64,000 nucleotides of DNA, taken from Diphasiastrum complanatum (taxonomy: Eukaryota > Streptophyta > Lycopodiopsida > Lycopodiales > Lycopodiaceae). The translations under genes and the position numbers were made by a program. Below, piece after piece: positions 22,402 to 34,554 of this stretch. The stretch is taken from positions 9,559,456 to 9,623,455 of the forward strand of contig CM055102.1 of NCBI GenBank assembly GCA_029204225.1, given 5' to 3'. Under the pieces are notes generated by a model. The model was given only the letters and a program-made list of their open reading frames with translations. It made no database searches and was not told the DNA's origin. Numbering within the stretch: the first letter of the stretch is position 1; each line of letters begins with the position of its first letter.

Positions 22402-24922
22402 TCAAAATTCCAAACCATTTTCTCGAGCAGCATCAGCAAGTGCTTGAATGCGACCATGATAAACAAATCCACCCCTATCAAATGCTACTTGCTTTATACC
22501 TTTTTCTAGGCATGCCTTTGCGATTTCTTCCCCAACCTTTTTTGCAGCCTCCTGTAATCATCAAAACATTACATCCCTCTCTCTATGCATAACATGTTTT
22601 ACTTGGAGATTGTAGACAAGAAAACATATTTATGACAATCTACATGTATAAAAAACACCATTTGCATGTACATATGTGTGCGTGTACCCAAAATAATAAA
22701 AGAGGATTTTGAAATAGTCAACTTCTTGGAGTCCACCCAAATTGTCTTAAACTATCAACTTCTTCACACATAAGACCAAATGCTAAGACAACCTTACTCA
22801 CTTCATTAGCACCCAAGAGCAAGTACATGTCAACATACATTCACATTAACAGTCATATATGTTTAGAATTAACCAAAGTAGTAAGTTCCTTTCACTTCTC
22901 TGAAGGTGAAGAGTAGACTTAGTCATCATAAAGGTTACCACTACAGAGCAAAGTAGATCAAATGAAATCCCAACTTCCTCATGAAAAAATACAATTTCAT
23001 GTCATCACTATTGCTCAAAATCTAACTCAATAGCATAGTTGCTGGGTAAACTGCATCATTCAAGATAGAAGGATAAACACAATCTAGCTAACTGCAACTT
23101 GACAAAGGTCTCAATGAGCCAAAATAGCAAAAAATTGCATTGATGCTAAGTCTAAGATAGAACCCAAAATAGCAACAAAGACATGCAATCTTCAACTTCA
23201 TGGAGTCCAACTACAAAGTCTTATAACTCTTGAAGCATCAACTTCATCATGCATAGAATGAATTAAATGTTGAGGCATCCGTACTAAATTTTTTAGCAAC
23301 AAGGGGTACAAGTCACAAGCACAAATATAAATCCACATTAGCATTTATATATCATTAATATAGTTGACCAAAGCATTGGGTTTCTATTGCTTCTTCAAAG
23401 GTTAAGGGTCGATCATTTATTATGAAGGCTGGCACAAAAAAACAAAAATGTGGTCCCTTCCTCATTGAAAACAAGGAGAAAATCACATTTCAATCTTGAG
23501 CTGGTTCAAAACATAACTAAATAACATAGTAGGTGAGTAAAATGCACTATTGAAGGAGAGATTTAGCTCAAACGAATGGGTACAACTTGGTTGAAGATGT
23601 GAATGCAAAAAGAGCACCACAAGAGCCAAAAAGGACAAACCAAATAACGTAGTACTCACCATTAATAAAAGCATGAGTAGATCACAATAGAATGTGGCTT
23701 TTTCATGTTCAACAATGTCACCAACAAAGCTTTACTATATTGTCCTCCAATATGTGTTTTATTGGTGAAGGCCTCCTTTCCTCTCCTTGAGGCTTGAGGT
23801 TTGGCTCCACACAACCAGAACATACAAAAGAAAACAAAGCTTAATAATATGGATAATGCATAAGGTTTCAAGGTGAATTCAACTTACAATAGTTGGCCCC
23901 GAAGAAATCTCCACCTCTCCACGAATAGGCTTGCTTAAAGTCGATGAAGCAACAATTGTATGCATCTTTGTATCATCAATTACTTGCACATAGATATGCT
24001 TATTGGAGCGAAATACCGCCAACCGCGGCCTTTCGGTAGTCCCATTGATCTGGAATAACCACACAAAGAAGCTGAAACTAATGTAAAACACGTGTTCAAT
24101 TGGTCCCCCAGTAAGTGGCATGTTGGTAAGAACTTCCTTTCCTTTACTTGAGGTCAGGAGTTCTACTCCACTTAGCAGCACGAATCACGACATACAAGAA
24201 AAGCATATGCTGAAGTAGTGTAATATCCTTGGTGCTAAAGGCAGGGTTCTGTCATGGAATTTAGTCTCATGACACAAACTAATTTACCCTATTATGCTGA
24301 AGCCCTAAAATGTTATAATGCAACCATACAGAACGTCAAATAAAGTTACTGCTTTCTGCATTGTAACCAGCATCACTGAAGCCACTGTATTGGTCCCAAA
24401 ATGATACCTTTTTTCGTATGCGCAAATGTCGTAATTTAACACTCTCCCTGCGGGTGGTCTCTCGGGCTTCTATCTGCAGCGGCTGCCTCAAAGCTTCTGC
24501 AAAAACCTACAACACATTAATCCAAGATCCATTCAAGTTCTTAAGAACAATACACACAGATTATGTTAACATAATCTGTAATGCCACCCTATCTCCAAGA
24601 TCCATTCAATCTCTGAGAATAGCACACACACACAGAGCTAATGGCACAGAAATCATATGAAAACAGCCAATGAAACCGTAAAATACATTCAACCACAGTG
24701 TAACCGTATGCCAAATCTTTTCAGGCTTTAATACAGCGCAAACGGTTTAAAATGGTGTAAAGCGTTGCATGCGAAAAGAATTTGGGACTAACCTGCTGCA
24801 TTGCGAACAGTTGGGAGGAGGGAAGAGGTGGATCGGAAAGTGGCAAGGGAGGAAAGAAACGAAGGGCGTGAGGAGGAATGGGCGAAGGAGAGGGGCGCCA
24901 TAGACGACGATGCCATAGCCAT
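22402..24922 (-). CDS. RPL18: Plastid ribosomal protein L18 (uL18c), nuclear encoded
   Basis: Four exons read right to left, 24922-24793, 24496-24408, 24049-23888 and 22551-22402, join in frame to 176 residues. Exon 1 encodes a Ser/Ala/Pro-rich, acid-poor N-terminus ([18 protein letters not shown]), typical of a chloroplast transit peptide. The rest is bacterial-type L18: [67 protein letters not shown] and the end ENGLEF. L18 binds 5S rRNA and helps form the central protuberance of the large plastid ribosome subunit. The first of two close ATGs (24922) is used; the second, two codons later, is possible. Intron 3 is 1.3 kb. MITE-like repeats crowd the upstream side from 25017. Confidence 0.95.
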
Positions 24923-25016
24923 CACCTCCTTCTGCTTCTTTTGTTCTTTTCTTCTTCTTCGTTGTAGGACCTCTCTCTCCCTTACAAACCTTTTTTTTTT
25001 TTTAAGGAGGTCATTA

Positions 25017-25715
25017 TGTAGTAGGAATGGGCCAGGCACATGCCATTTTGACTCTCAGCCTAGGCCAATTTTTTTTGAAATCCTTACTGGGCAAAATGGC
25101 CTCTGCCCGGCTCCTTCCGTTGCGTAATGGCCCATGGGTACCTTAAACTTTTTTACATGTACATTACGAAGCATAATAGGCAGTTTGACTTTGATCGACC
25201 ACTATAAATGTGCCACATGGCAATCGTACATACGTCGTACTACGGATAGGTAGGAGGAAAGTGCAAAACCTGCGTTGAAAAAAAGCACATATATTTTTTG
25301 CTTTTTACTCTGGTTAAAAATGGGCATAATATTCACAAGGTATCCATTACGTAATATGGAAGGAGCCGGAAGGCACATGCCATTCTGCCCAATAAGAATT
25401 TCCAAAAAAATTTGGACAAGGCCTGGAGGGGCCGAGCCTAAATTTTCTTGGAAAGCCGAACCGGGCAAAATGGCCTGTGCCCGGGCGCCTTCCATTGTGT
25501 AATGGGTACCTTAAACGTTTTCACATGAATATTACGAAGCACAATAGGCAGTTTGACTTTGACCAACCACTATAAACACACCACGTGGCAGTCGTAGGGA
25601 CAAGCATCAAAAAAGTGCAAAACCTGTGTTTGAAAAAAAACACATATATTTTTTGCTTTTTAATTCGTTTAAAAATGGGCATAATATTGACAAGGTATCC
25701 ATTACGTATAAGTAA
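25017..25715. mobile_element. Cluster of two MITE-like copies and duplicated flanks upstream of rpl18
   Basis: Copy 2 (about 25022-25125) and copy 3 (about 25344-25510) have inverted ends of the type TATGGAAGGAGCCGG...CCTTCCATTG with internal GGGCAAAATGGCC. The segment after each copy (25128-25355 and 25503-25714) is duplicated at about 70-85% identity by eye. Both contain ACATG...ATTACGAAGCA, GCAGTTTGACTTTGA, GTGCAAAACCTG and ACACATATATTTTTTGC or close variants. Both end at GGTATCCATTACGTA. The larger unit is about 365-375 bp. The cluster begins about 100 bp upstream of the rpl18 start codon, so it may lie in the promoter. Confidence 0.7.
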
Positions 25716-27450
25716 ATGCCCCACCCCCCGCCCCTTGGGGGGCTTGGCCCAATTAATGTTTGCCACATGGGCAAACTGCCCAAACATTCATTGATTGGCT
25801 TAAAATCCTGATTTGAATGAGGGTTGGAAGGTTGTACGGAGCGGAGGGAATGAATGCTCAAGGTTCAAAGGAAGCCGGTCTCGTACAATCGTACCACAGA
25901 GGTGTGCACCCTCCCCCATGTGACCTAAGAGAGGTTCATTCCTTGCATCAACACACAAAAGTTTGTTGGGTGGCTCACATGTGTATTAGCCTCCATGAAA
26001 AAAATGTTATGAGACAACAAAAAAATCCACTTGACATGTGGCAAGTTGTGAGAGGTGCACATGGTGAGTACACAAGGTGACAAAGGATTGCGTAGGGTAA
26101 ATGATCCATCTGACTATTTAATATTCACATATATCCCATAATAACAAAATCTAGATGAGTCCATTTATTTTGATGCTCTATAGCTATCTCTTATGGGTAT
26201 TAGAACTTCGGGGAATAGACATGACTGTTCATCACATTATCAACCTAACATTGGTTAGTAATAGTCACTTGCACTCTTTTTATCTGAGAGTGGCCAACTA
26301 ACTCTAAAGATACACATTTTTGTACTAGCAAGCTCCTCCTGTGATCCATATATCAGGCTTCTATCTTCTACCATTACAATTTCCATTCATAATTAATGGT
26401 TGACTCATGGTTGCTAAGAAATTATATACAAAAAAGATCTATTTTTACCAATTCATTCAATTGAATTCTAAATTAGAGATACGTACATGTAATTATCCAT
26501 TAAAACTCTTACAAATTCACCAAGATCCTTTGCATAATACAATTCCATAGTACAATTGCTAACTTTAATGTATTCTTTCACTCTTCCCCTTACAATTTTC
26601 GGTCTCTCTAAAATTATCTAAGTTTGAACAGGGAACAAGCATTTAGTATTTAACCTTATTAATAGTGATTCGAATCATTAGCTACCAAGAGTCATTATTA
26701 ATAAGGTTAAATATTATCATGGACTATTCCAAGTGGTATGTGAAAACTATCCCTTTTCCATTACCCTATGTTTCTTGTTCTACTTCTCCCCCATATGCCA
26801 CTCATGTTGGAGACTTGAGTTAGAAGAGGCTATATATTTCTCTGCGTAAGCGAAGCTTCCATTATCCGATCTCTCAATTGATTGTTTATTTCGTTAAGTG
26901 CCACACTTAACCGTTGACAAATCTTTAGATATGTGAGCATGTTTTCCATGGTTGCACCACTCAAAATTGTTGGATTGTTCATCATAATTTTTTACCTAAA
27001 TGCAAAAATTTGTCTAATCTTATCAGACATATACCTCTATCCTTTCAACTTTTGTGAAAAGTAATTGTGACCAACAATCAGACCTAATTCATTTCATGAC
27101 TTCAAGGCAACTTCAAAATAGCCAATAATAACATGGAATAACTTAAGAATGATATGGAGTATTATTCACATTACAATCCATATCAATGAATTGACGATTC
27201 TTCTCATTAGCAATTTAAGAGGCAATAAATTTGATTTATTCAGTCGATTATCAGTCTTATCACCCTTCATAATATATTGACATGCAGTGTTGAAATTTGA
27301 CACCTATCATGCCCTTCAAAGGCTAATTTGGACGTATTTGATAGGCACTTATAATTTTAGGCCGTAACACAGAAGTGCATAATCTTTTTAAAACCGTCGA
27401 TGGGCTATAGTTTATTTTATAAGTTAAGGTGTTTGAAAATAAGTACGTGA
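25716..27450. other. Intergenic DNA, no gene recognised
   Basis: A C/G-rich imperfect hairpin (CCCCACCCCCCGCCCC and TTGGGGGGCTT) lies at about 25719-25745. The rest is AT-rich with no conserved protein pattern, apart from the inverted repeat at 26645-26715. Confidence 0.45.
26645..26715. repeat. Short inverted repeat with 24-bp arms
   Basis: AGTATTTAACCTTATTAATA and four more bases (26645-26668) is inverted at 26692-26715 with two mismatches. The loop contains the palindrome GATTCGAATC. It could be a decayed fold-back element. Confidence 0.8.
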
Positions 27451-27459
27451 CACATTTTT

Positions 27460-28150
27460 AAAACTTGAAAGTTGACTCTTTGCAAGTTTCAAAATCTGTA
27501 ACTTAATATTGGAATTGAGATTGCCAAACTTCAAACTTCAAAAACTTTGCACCTTTAGCATAGGCCACTTGGCCCAAAGTTTGAAGTTTGAACAATGGGC
27601 TAGCTTGCCAGCTTCCAACTTATCCAACTTTTCAAGTTTCAAAGTTCATAATTCAGTCTTCATGTTATGGCCTGGGCTTCATGGAAGTTCAAAAAAATGG
27701 AAGGGATAGTGGCAGGATCCATCTCGATTCAGCCTAGAAGCCTCCAATCTTGTTTAGTAAATGGTTTGCTTGAAATCTACATGAGAAATGTATATAGGAC
27801 AATCTACTCATTCATGAATTCAGTAAACACAATTTCTGTTGGATTTATTCTCCTTCTCTCCCTAAATCCTATCATTAATCACGATTCATTCCTGTTGTTG
27901 CATATTTACTTGCATTGTCGCACATCTACACAAATACACGGGATTCGAAGATAGGTATCTACACGACAGTCAAACTGTCGAAGGGAATCAAGTCAAACTA
28001 TCGAGGGACTCGAAAGAGTCGACTATTGACAAATGCTCGAATGATCGATTCGACCAATTGTCGAATCGAATCTTCGAACCCTTATCACCCCTTGACTCCA
28101 ACTATTTGACCTCGACTTGAATCAACAAATTGTTGAATTTCGACTCTGAC
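27460..28150. other. Cryptically simple and TCGA-rich tract
   Basis: From 27460 to 27620 the sequence is built from repeated AACTTCAAAC / AAGTTTGAAG words. From 27960 to 28140 many TCGA-centred words (CTGTCGAAGG, ACTATCGAGG, ATTGTCGAATCGAATC) occur. This looks like the motif-packed ends of the hAT-like elements elsewhere, with yet another palindrome. No borders were found. Confidence 0.4.
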
Positions 28151-28377
28151 GTGGTACCACTCAAAATGAAGCTAGTCAACTATACTAGCCACTCCCGCTA
28201 TTGTGCAACTGCCTTGGAAATTATTGCATCTATGTCACCATTTGTCCAGATAATGACAGCCACTACTGCTGCCTACCAGGACAATGACATCCACACCTAC
28301 TAACTACTTGGACAATGACATCCACTACTTCACCCAAGATCCATATTGGACAACTCAACGTCTCTATGCCACTATGT

Positions 28378-28420
28378 ATATGTATATGTATATATATGTG
28401 TGTATATATATATATATATA
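28378..28420. repeat. TA/TG-rich microsatellite
   Basis: Alternating TATATG and TA repeats that end at the Helitron terminus at 28421. Confidence 0.9.
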
Positions 28421-28448
28421 CTAGTAAAGAGTGCCCGTCGTTGACGGG
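28421..28448 (-). mobile_element. Helitron 3' terminus
   Basis: On the minus strand CCCGTCAACGACGGG forms a perfect 6-bp hairpin. It is followed by GCACTCTTTA and then CTAG, with T as the next base, inside a TA repeat. A hairpin about 10 bp before CTRR, inserted between A and T, is the standard Helitron 3' end. The element body extends to higher coordinates. No Rep/helicase gene was seen and the 5' TC end was not located, so it is probably non-autonomous. Confidence 0.72.
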
Positions 28449-31400
28449 GTATGAAGTCTATGAATTTTGACAACAGACTCTTAAAACTATCAAGCAGAAT
28501 TATGAGCCAATTTCTAATTTTTCTGGAAACCATCTTGATTGGTATGTTAAGTTCCTTGAATTGAGTCCAACTGGTCTGCTTTTGAAATTATTTACGCTTA
28601 AGTGATCATTTTCTGACCTTCATGTCGAATGCTATTTAATTAGAAAATATTTCGCTTCCGTAGATTTGTTCGTCGATATCTGAGTAGAAATCACAAAGAG
28701 GCTTGTCTTACATTAGAAGAAGACTGGCAACAAAATTTTATGTCTTTCCGCTTTTTGGCAATTGAGTCTTGCAGTTAGAGACAATATGCATTTATCTGAA
28801 CTTAGTGCTACAGCTTTTTTTAAGAATCAAAGATCATTCACTCTCTCATGGATTGTTGCCACGACTGAGAGGGAGCATCAAGACAGTTGAGAGGAGAGGC
28901 GGAGGTCATGACTCATGAGTCACGACTAAATCTCCTAACTAATAACAACTACTACTATAACTTGTATAACTACTATTAAGTGCCTAGGGCTGCTCCAGCA
29001 ACAACTGAAAGTGAGGTGATCAGGAGATACCCATGACTCATGAGCCATCACTGATCAGTGATGAGTGATCACTCACCCCAGAGAAAATGGTAGCGAAAAA
29101 AGCTAGGGGAATGTGTTTGGGCATCAGCCGATAGCGCCATCGCTGGCACTGCTCGCAACACTGCTTCAATTTCTTTTGTTGATGTCTCCAAATTTGGACT
29201 TCATTTTTATGACTCATAAGTCATAACCATTAAGATAGATAGGCATATTGTGGATACACCATCAAATTCGTTTTTGGCTACACCATCAAATTTATGGCTC
29301 AATTTTGGAGTTTGCGAGGTGAATTTCTTTGACTTTTGTTTTACATCTTAAATCAAGCACCTTCGGTTGGTCACAAATATGAATATGAAGATGAGAGAGA
29401 GCGAGAGAGAGAATGTAGGGTGTTGTTGATAAAAGCTGCGTTTTTTTAGTGCCACTACCCTGAACCTTCATTGACTCAACCTAAAGAGCATTCGAAGGGG
29501 CAACTTCCCATAATCTTAAAAAAAAAAAAGCGCAACCTAGAAAGTTCCACATACTTTTCTAAAAAGTATTTTAGAATTTGGGTTGTCAAATATGAGAAGG
29601 TTGAATCTCTAAATCGGGTGGGTAATGGGTAATGGCAACTGGCTTAGGAAATACAAAGATATTATTATATTGTTATTTCTAAGGGCAGGGTACTCTTTCC
29701 TCAAAGCAGAGGCATTTGCATTTATGGTTATGCATTCCACGCAAATCCTTTGTTGTGCCATGTTGGGAGAGGAGGAGGAGAATTCCCTTGATGGTTTCAG
29801 ATCGAACATAGTGAAGACGCTCTTTTGACAGCCTTTGGTGTGAGCGTGCTATGCTCAGTTTCTGCTAGTATTCCATCATATGGGCTTGTGAGATTTCATG
29901 AATCAACTACTTGTCTCAACGTTGAAAAATAACAGATTTCAAAATAGTCGAGCTGTCATCAATGACTTCAGAGCCAACTCTCTTATGTTCTCGTGCAAAC
30001 TGAGGTTTCATACCTTATCTTTGAATGATTAAGTTTCTGGTTATCCTACTTTCTTGTACCAAACATACTGGATAGGAATCAGAATGTGAAGTTTGGGACC
30101 TCAACTGGAGTGTTGGCTTCTGATAGAACAAACACAATCCTACACTACCAATCTAAACTGGATGACTTCAGGAGTCCTGGTCACCTTCTCCCTCTAAGAT
30201 GCATGCTGTAAATGTGTTTGGAAAAGATTTTCCCTCTAATATGCATGCTATTAATGTGTTTGGAAAAGATTTGCAAGAAAGATAAACAGGAATTTAAAAA
30301 ACCATTTCCACATTTAACGTTCCAAAGGGGATCCTGGATTAATCAAATAGTTGCGTTTCTGTAGCACTCTGGTCTGGCATCGTTTTGATTGTTGGCTTCT
30401 TGTGCTACTCTGGTAGATTCAAAGTTATTAGAATGGTTCTGCGAGAAGTCCAAAGATATTGTTCTTGTCATGAATTCTGAACTGTGGGATTGTGGCAGGA
30501 TTTTACTATCATCCATGTAGCAGTATCCAGAATCCAGAATGCACATGGATGATGATGAACGGCTCCTCCAAATGGTACAAAGATGGCCCACATTCTTCTC
30601 TCTTGTGCATCTCTCCTGCAACTGTCTTTGTTGAGTTAGCTCTGTGTCTTGACTTTGACATGCCGCGATGGATAGCCTTACTGATGATGCTAGAATATTT
30701 GATGTGGGTTCCGGAGTTCCTCATGAAGATCTTCATGTTGTGTAAAATATTTCAGGTTATTGGATAGGATTGTCGGCCGTGCAAGGCATTGCTGAGGAGC
30801 TCAGCTTGTCAAATGTATGCCCTCTTTCCAATACATTTTTCATAGGCCGGGCCCACCTTCACAAATTCAAATCTCATGCTTCTCTCTCTTCTCACGATCA
30901 TGGGCTCACTTGCACCACATTATATTTTTTCATGTTAGCATTCTCCTCCTAAACTTGAGTTTGAGCCTCTTCTTTCAAAAAATCCACAACCTCTGTTGCG
31001 TATTCAAGCGCTTTGTGTGGATTCACTCCTGTGGAGATGCATGATCTAGCCAGCTTCACCAGCAATGGGCCTACCTCGCTCGCTCTGCCGCTGGATGCCG
31101 CCTGTTCCAATCCGGATAAAATGTGGATTGGTTGTCATGTGAGGATTCTACCGTATCAGATACTGCTGGTGCGCTTTAACTGGGTACTTGGAGATGAGCG
31201 AGCTTTGGTGGAGGACATTGGTTTGTGCTTACCCATTGCTCAATTAGGTTAGTGATACTCCTGAGCGGATTGACTCATCTTTGAGATGCGTAGAATGGGT
31301 GGAAAATCCAAAGTCAGATTTGATACTAGTGCAAAATCCTTATTTTGCTCTTATAGTGCATGCATTTACATGTATTGCTTGGAAAAATAGTTGTTGATCT

Positions 31401-31589
31401 GCTAGCAATTTTCCCTAGCACACAGACATTTGTAGCGAACATAATCATACAGAATCGGATTTTCCTCATAAAATTGTAACTCGCAACCAGTCGCTCTTGG
31501 CATTGAGTATGATTAAACCAACCATTAGTCGCTCCTACCAATATGATCAAATCTCGTTTTATATTCTTGCTGCATTTTTGGCAAGAAAG
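28449..31589. other. Unassigned region, partly inside the Helitron
   Basis: No conserved family was found. 28900-29060 is built from recurring ACTACTA and TGACTCATGAGTCA-type words. The plus strand at 31006-31250 has an open, balanced-composition reading frame (VRILPYQILLVRFNWVLGDE) that could be an old coding fragment, but I cannot identify it. A near-exact 33-bp repeat (TGCATGCTATTAATGTGTTT type) occurs at about 30199 and 30241. Confidence 0.4.
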
Positions 31590-31710
31590 AAATGTACTAT
31601 GGAATGAGCCCTACGGGCCTCGCCTATGACTCTTTTCTGGGTAGAATGTCATTTGCCCGGCTCATTCCATTGCGTAAAGGATAGTGGCTGCTTTTTCACA
31701 TGACCGACCA
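31590..31710. mobile_element. MITE-like element, copy 4 (GGAAGGAGCC family)
   Basis: The left end is TATGGAATGAGCCCTACGGGC and the right end TTGCCCGGCTCATTCCATTG. It is followed by TTTTTCACATG and CATTATGCAG, the same downstream tag as the other copies. Confidence 0.6.
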
Positions 31711-31963
31711 TTATGCAGTAGAATATGAATTGAAAAACATAATCAACGTTTTCAAAATTGAGCTTTTTTCACAGGACCATTATGAAGCAAAACTTGCTTC
31801 TGCAAAACGTAAAGCACTCTTAATATTTTTCCTTTTTTATTTAGGGTGCGTTCCTGGAGCAGATTGCACTCTAATTTTTCATTGTAATTTTTTCACTAAT
31901 TTTTCACTGTAACTCAAGGTAGGATAGGGGGGTAAAAATATTAGCAGTTAGCTCTTTACGTTA

Positions 31964-32077
31964 GGTGGTGCATTCATTTGAGGGCATTCCCAGCGCCCTC
32001 GTCCCATGTTCCCCTCAGGTGCTCTTAGGATCACGAGGGCCTCACTTGCTGGAACGCCCTTAAATGAATGCACCACC
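31964..32077. mobile_element. Small hairpin MITE flanked by TA
   Basis: GGTGGTGCATTCATTTGAGG at the left is inverted at the right (CCTTAAATGAATGCACCACC). The inner arms AGCGCCCTCGT and ACGAGGGC pair as well, so nearly the whole 114 bp can fold back. TA lies directly outside both ends. This is compatible with a Tc1/mariner-type target site, but the family is not certain. Confidence 0.6.
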
Positions 32078-32546
32078 TATTACATAATCACCCTTGAAAA
32101 TGGTGGGTCGCCCATTCTGCTTTTTAAGCAGTATGAATTACGGGCAGAAAATGTAACAACTATCCGTAACAACCTACTGATTTTTTTACAGTGTATTTAG
32201 TTGAAACCTTAAAAGCCACAATATCACACCTAAATTAATTATTCCAAGAATTGATGGAGTAATAAATTTGTGATGCATATTACTATTTTTAGACACACAC
32301 AAAAGTGCATTACACTCTATAAGGTATTCTTACTATTACTAGAAAGTACATTTTAGTCATTTTTAGAAAACTGAAATCCTAAACATACTATTATTAGTAA
32401 GTCGTATGCTATTCTTAGCAAAAAAGAAGGAAAAAAAAAATCACTCGGTTGTCACAGCAGGAAGACGTTCAGATCGCAATGAGCCATTGAAAAGCGTCCA
32501 TCCGCCCTCACGATCAGCACATCCTCGAAAGGCTGATCTAGACGCT

Positions 32547-32594
32547 ATGGCAGTCACAGCAATCAGCACAGATCTTCTTCGATCATGCATTCAG
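32547..32594 (+). CDS. Possible first coding exon of an unknown gene
   Basis: ATG in an acceptable context opens 16 codons (MAVTAISTDLLRSCIQ) that end exactly at CAG|GTGAGG, a strong donor. The region before it is relatively G/C-rich, like a 5' untranslated region. No convincing following exon was found. It may be a real gene start cut off by transposons, or chance. Confidence 0.25.
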
Positions 32595-32643
32595 GTGAGG
32601 GCAATGAGATTACTTTATGTTCAACTTCGTTTATATAAGAAAA

Positions 32644-32980
32644 ATATGCTGTTAGTTTCATAGTCATCTCGAAGTCTATATTGCTCTACTTCTCATGATT
32701 GTGATTGCAAATCACCCATCAAGGGTGGGTGGCTACTAAGCTATTTCTCATTGAAATATGCTATTAGTCTCATGGTCATCTAGAAGTCTATATTGCTTTA
32801 CTTTTCATGATTGTGATTGCAAATTCACCCATCAAGGAAGGCTAGCTACTAAGCTATTTCTCATTGAAACATCCTATTAGTCTCATGGTCATCTAGAAGT
32901 CTATATTGCTCTACTTTTCATGATTGCAAATTCACCCATCAAGGAAGGCTAGCTATTAAGTTCTTCTCATTGGAATATGG
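32644..32980. repeat. Three tandem copies of a 112/113-bp unit
   Basis: Units start at 32644, 32756 and 32869 with A(T/C)AT(G/C)CT(G/A)TTAGT. They share GTCATCT(C/A)(G/A)AAGTCTATATTGCT and ACCCATCAAGG. Units 2 and 3 are closer to each other than to unit 1. Confidence 0.88.
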
Positions 32981-33632
32981 AAGGAAAGAACATTCAATGT
33001 AACAAGGTGCAACTTTTGATGTGAATCCAGGTCACTTTTGAGAGTAATTCGTGGGTGGTACATGTAAGATACATGAAGGCACCAAAAAGCACGGTAGAGG
33101 CCCTGTATAGATAGACACCTCTCCCTTGCCATATTTTTTTTATCCTTGTAGCATAGCAGTGCCCATATAAGGTCAAGCTGCCTACTGCATAAAGCCAATT
33201 GTAGTCATTTTATGTATGTAGAAGTTTGTGTTCATCCAAAGTTTCACCAAATCAAAGCATTAATACTGTTGTTCATTATGTCAAAAGATTGATTTCAGTC
33301 TTTCAATTTAATGTACTACGATTAATTTAAGTTGCTCTTTTGGCAATAAGTGCACGCATTAAAGACGGATTCGGATCTTATATAAATTGAAGCTGTCTTT
33401 ACCCAATGCTCCATTCATTGCTCTAACCAATTGTTTCTTGAAACCATTAGGACTCTCCTCCCAGCCATAGGCTCCATTCTAGAACCTCTCTCCAAGCCTA
33501 GCCTGTTCTCGAGTCCAAGATCCCTTTGGAAGCTCCTCTCCCAAGATATCTCTCTTTCTCTAAGTCAAAACTCTTATAATTAAAGCCTTGAGCCATCTCC
33601 TTCAAGGGCATCAGCCCTTAATCATAGGTAAA

Positions 33633-33789
33633 CTAAGATATGTTTTTCTAACCTCTTGGACTGCCCTTAATCTAAGGCCAATCTCGTTATGTCCTATTGG
33701 GGACATAACAATACTTTTCTCCGTACATGGCCAACCTCAAGCAGCTTTAGATTAAGGGCAGTCCAAGAGGTTTAGACATATCTTATTAG
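33633..33789. repeat. Fold-back structure with long arms and inner hairpin
   Basis: AACCTCTTGGACTGCCCTTA is part of a left arm (33633-33675) that is inverted almost perfectly at 33747-33789. The 71-bp loop holds its own perfect hairpin GTTATGTCC...GGACATAAC (about 33686-33709). No coding capacity was seen. Confidence 0.85.
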
Positions 33790-34080
33790 TTCTTCCATAT
33801 CAGGTAATAGTGTTGTTGAGCAGGCCTTGGGCTTGAAGTTTGATTGGTGATACAAAAGTTTGTCTTGTCTTTCAGAGTTGGACCATCACCGATTTCTTTT
33901 GGAACTAAATTCGACTTGTGAAACCCTTATGAAGATTTAAAGCAGGAAATTTGTAGTTGCACCCCACAAAAGATGTATATTTGGCACCTTTGAATTCTTC
34001 AAAATGGGTAAAGAAGTCTCATTACCGATTTAGTTAACTAGGCATTGTTAGAGGACTTTTTTGACATATGGTCTCATAGT

Positions 34081-34320
34081 ATTATTGTTTCTTTGTTTAA
34101 GAGTGGAAATAAGAATGATGCTTCTAACTATAAGGCAATTCTGATTGGACACTTTTGGTAGAAGTTCTGGGGAGCATAGTGGGAAAGAAACTTAGTGGGC
34201 TGCATGCTAAAGAGCAAGTTGGCTTTCACAAATTGTATTTCATTATTAATCACTTGGTTACTTTGAGATCCATTGTTGAAGAAAGTCATAAAAAACAAAT
34301 AAACGTTCTGTAATGGTGAA
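34081..34320 (+). pseudogene. LINE (non-LTR) reverse transcriptase fragment
   Basis: The plus strand reads SLFKSGNKNDASNYKAILIG, then after a frameshift LGSIVGKKLSGLHAKEQVGF and IINHLVTLRSIVEESHKK. These match the early RT motifs of LINEs: KSG...NYR.I......, ...KL......EQ.GF and ..H...L..I.EES. The catalytic YADD part is missing and stops follow. It is a short dead fragment. Confidence 0.7.
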
Positions 34321-34554
34321 TGAGCATTTAGAACACTTTTTATGAAGTTGATGGTTAGAGAGAAGTTGAAATACATCAGTCAAATGTGATGGATGTTGAA
34401 TTAACGAAGTGTTGTAAGCAAGACTTATCATCAAAGTAAACAAGCACACACGATGAGAGGATGACAAACATTATTCACGACTTTTTGAAATGTCATAGGA
34501 CCAAGCCCACAAGTGGAGGCTCATGTGAGTATGAAAAGCAATTTTGTGTTTGTC

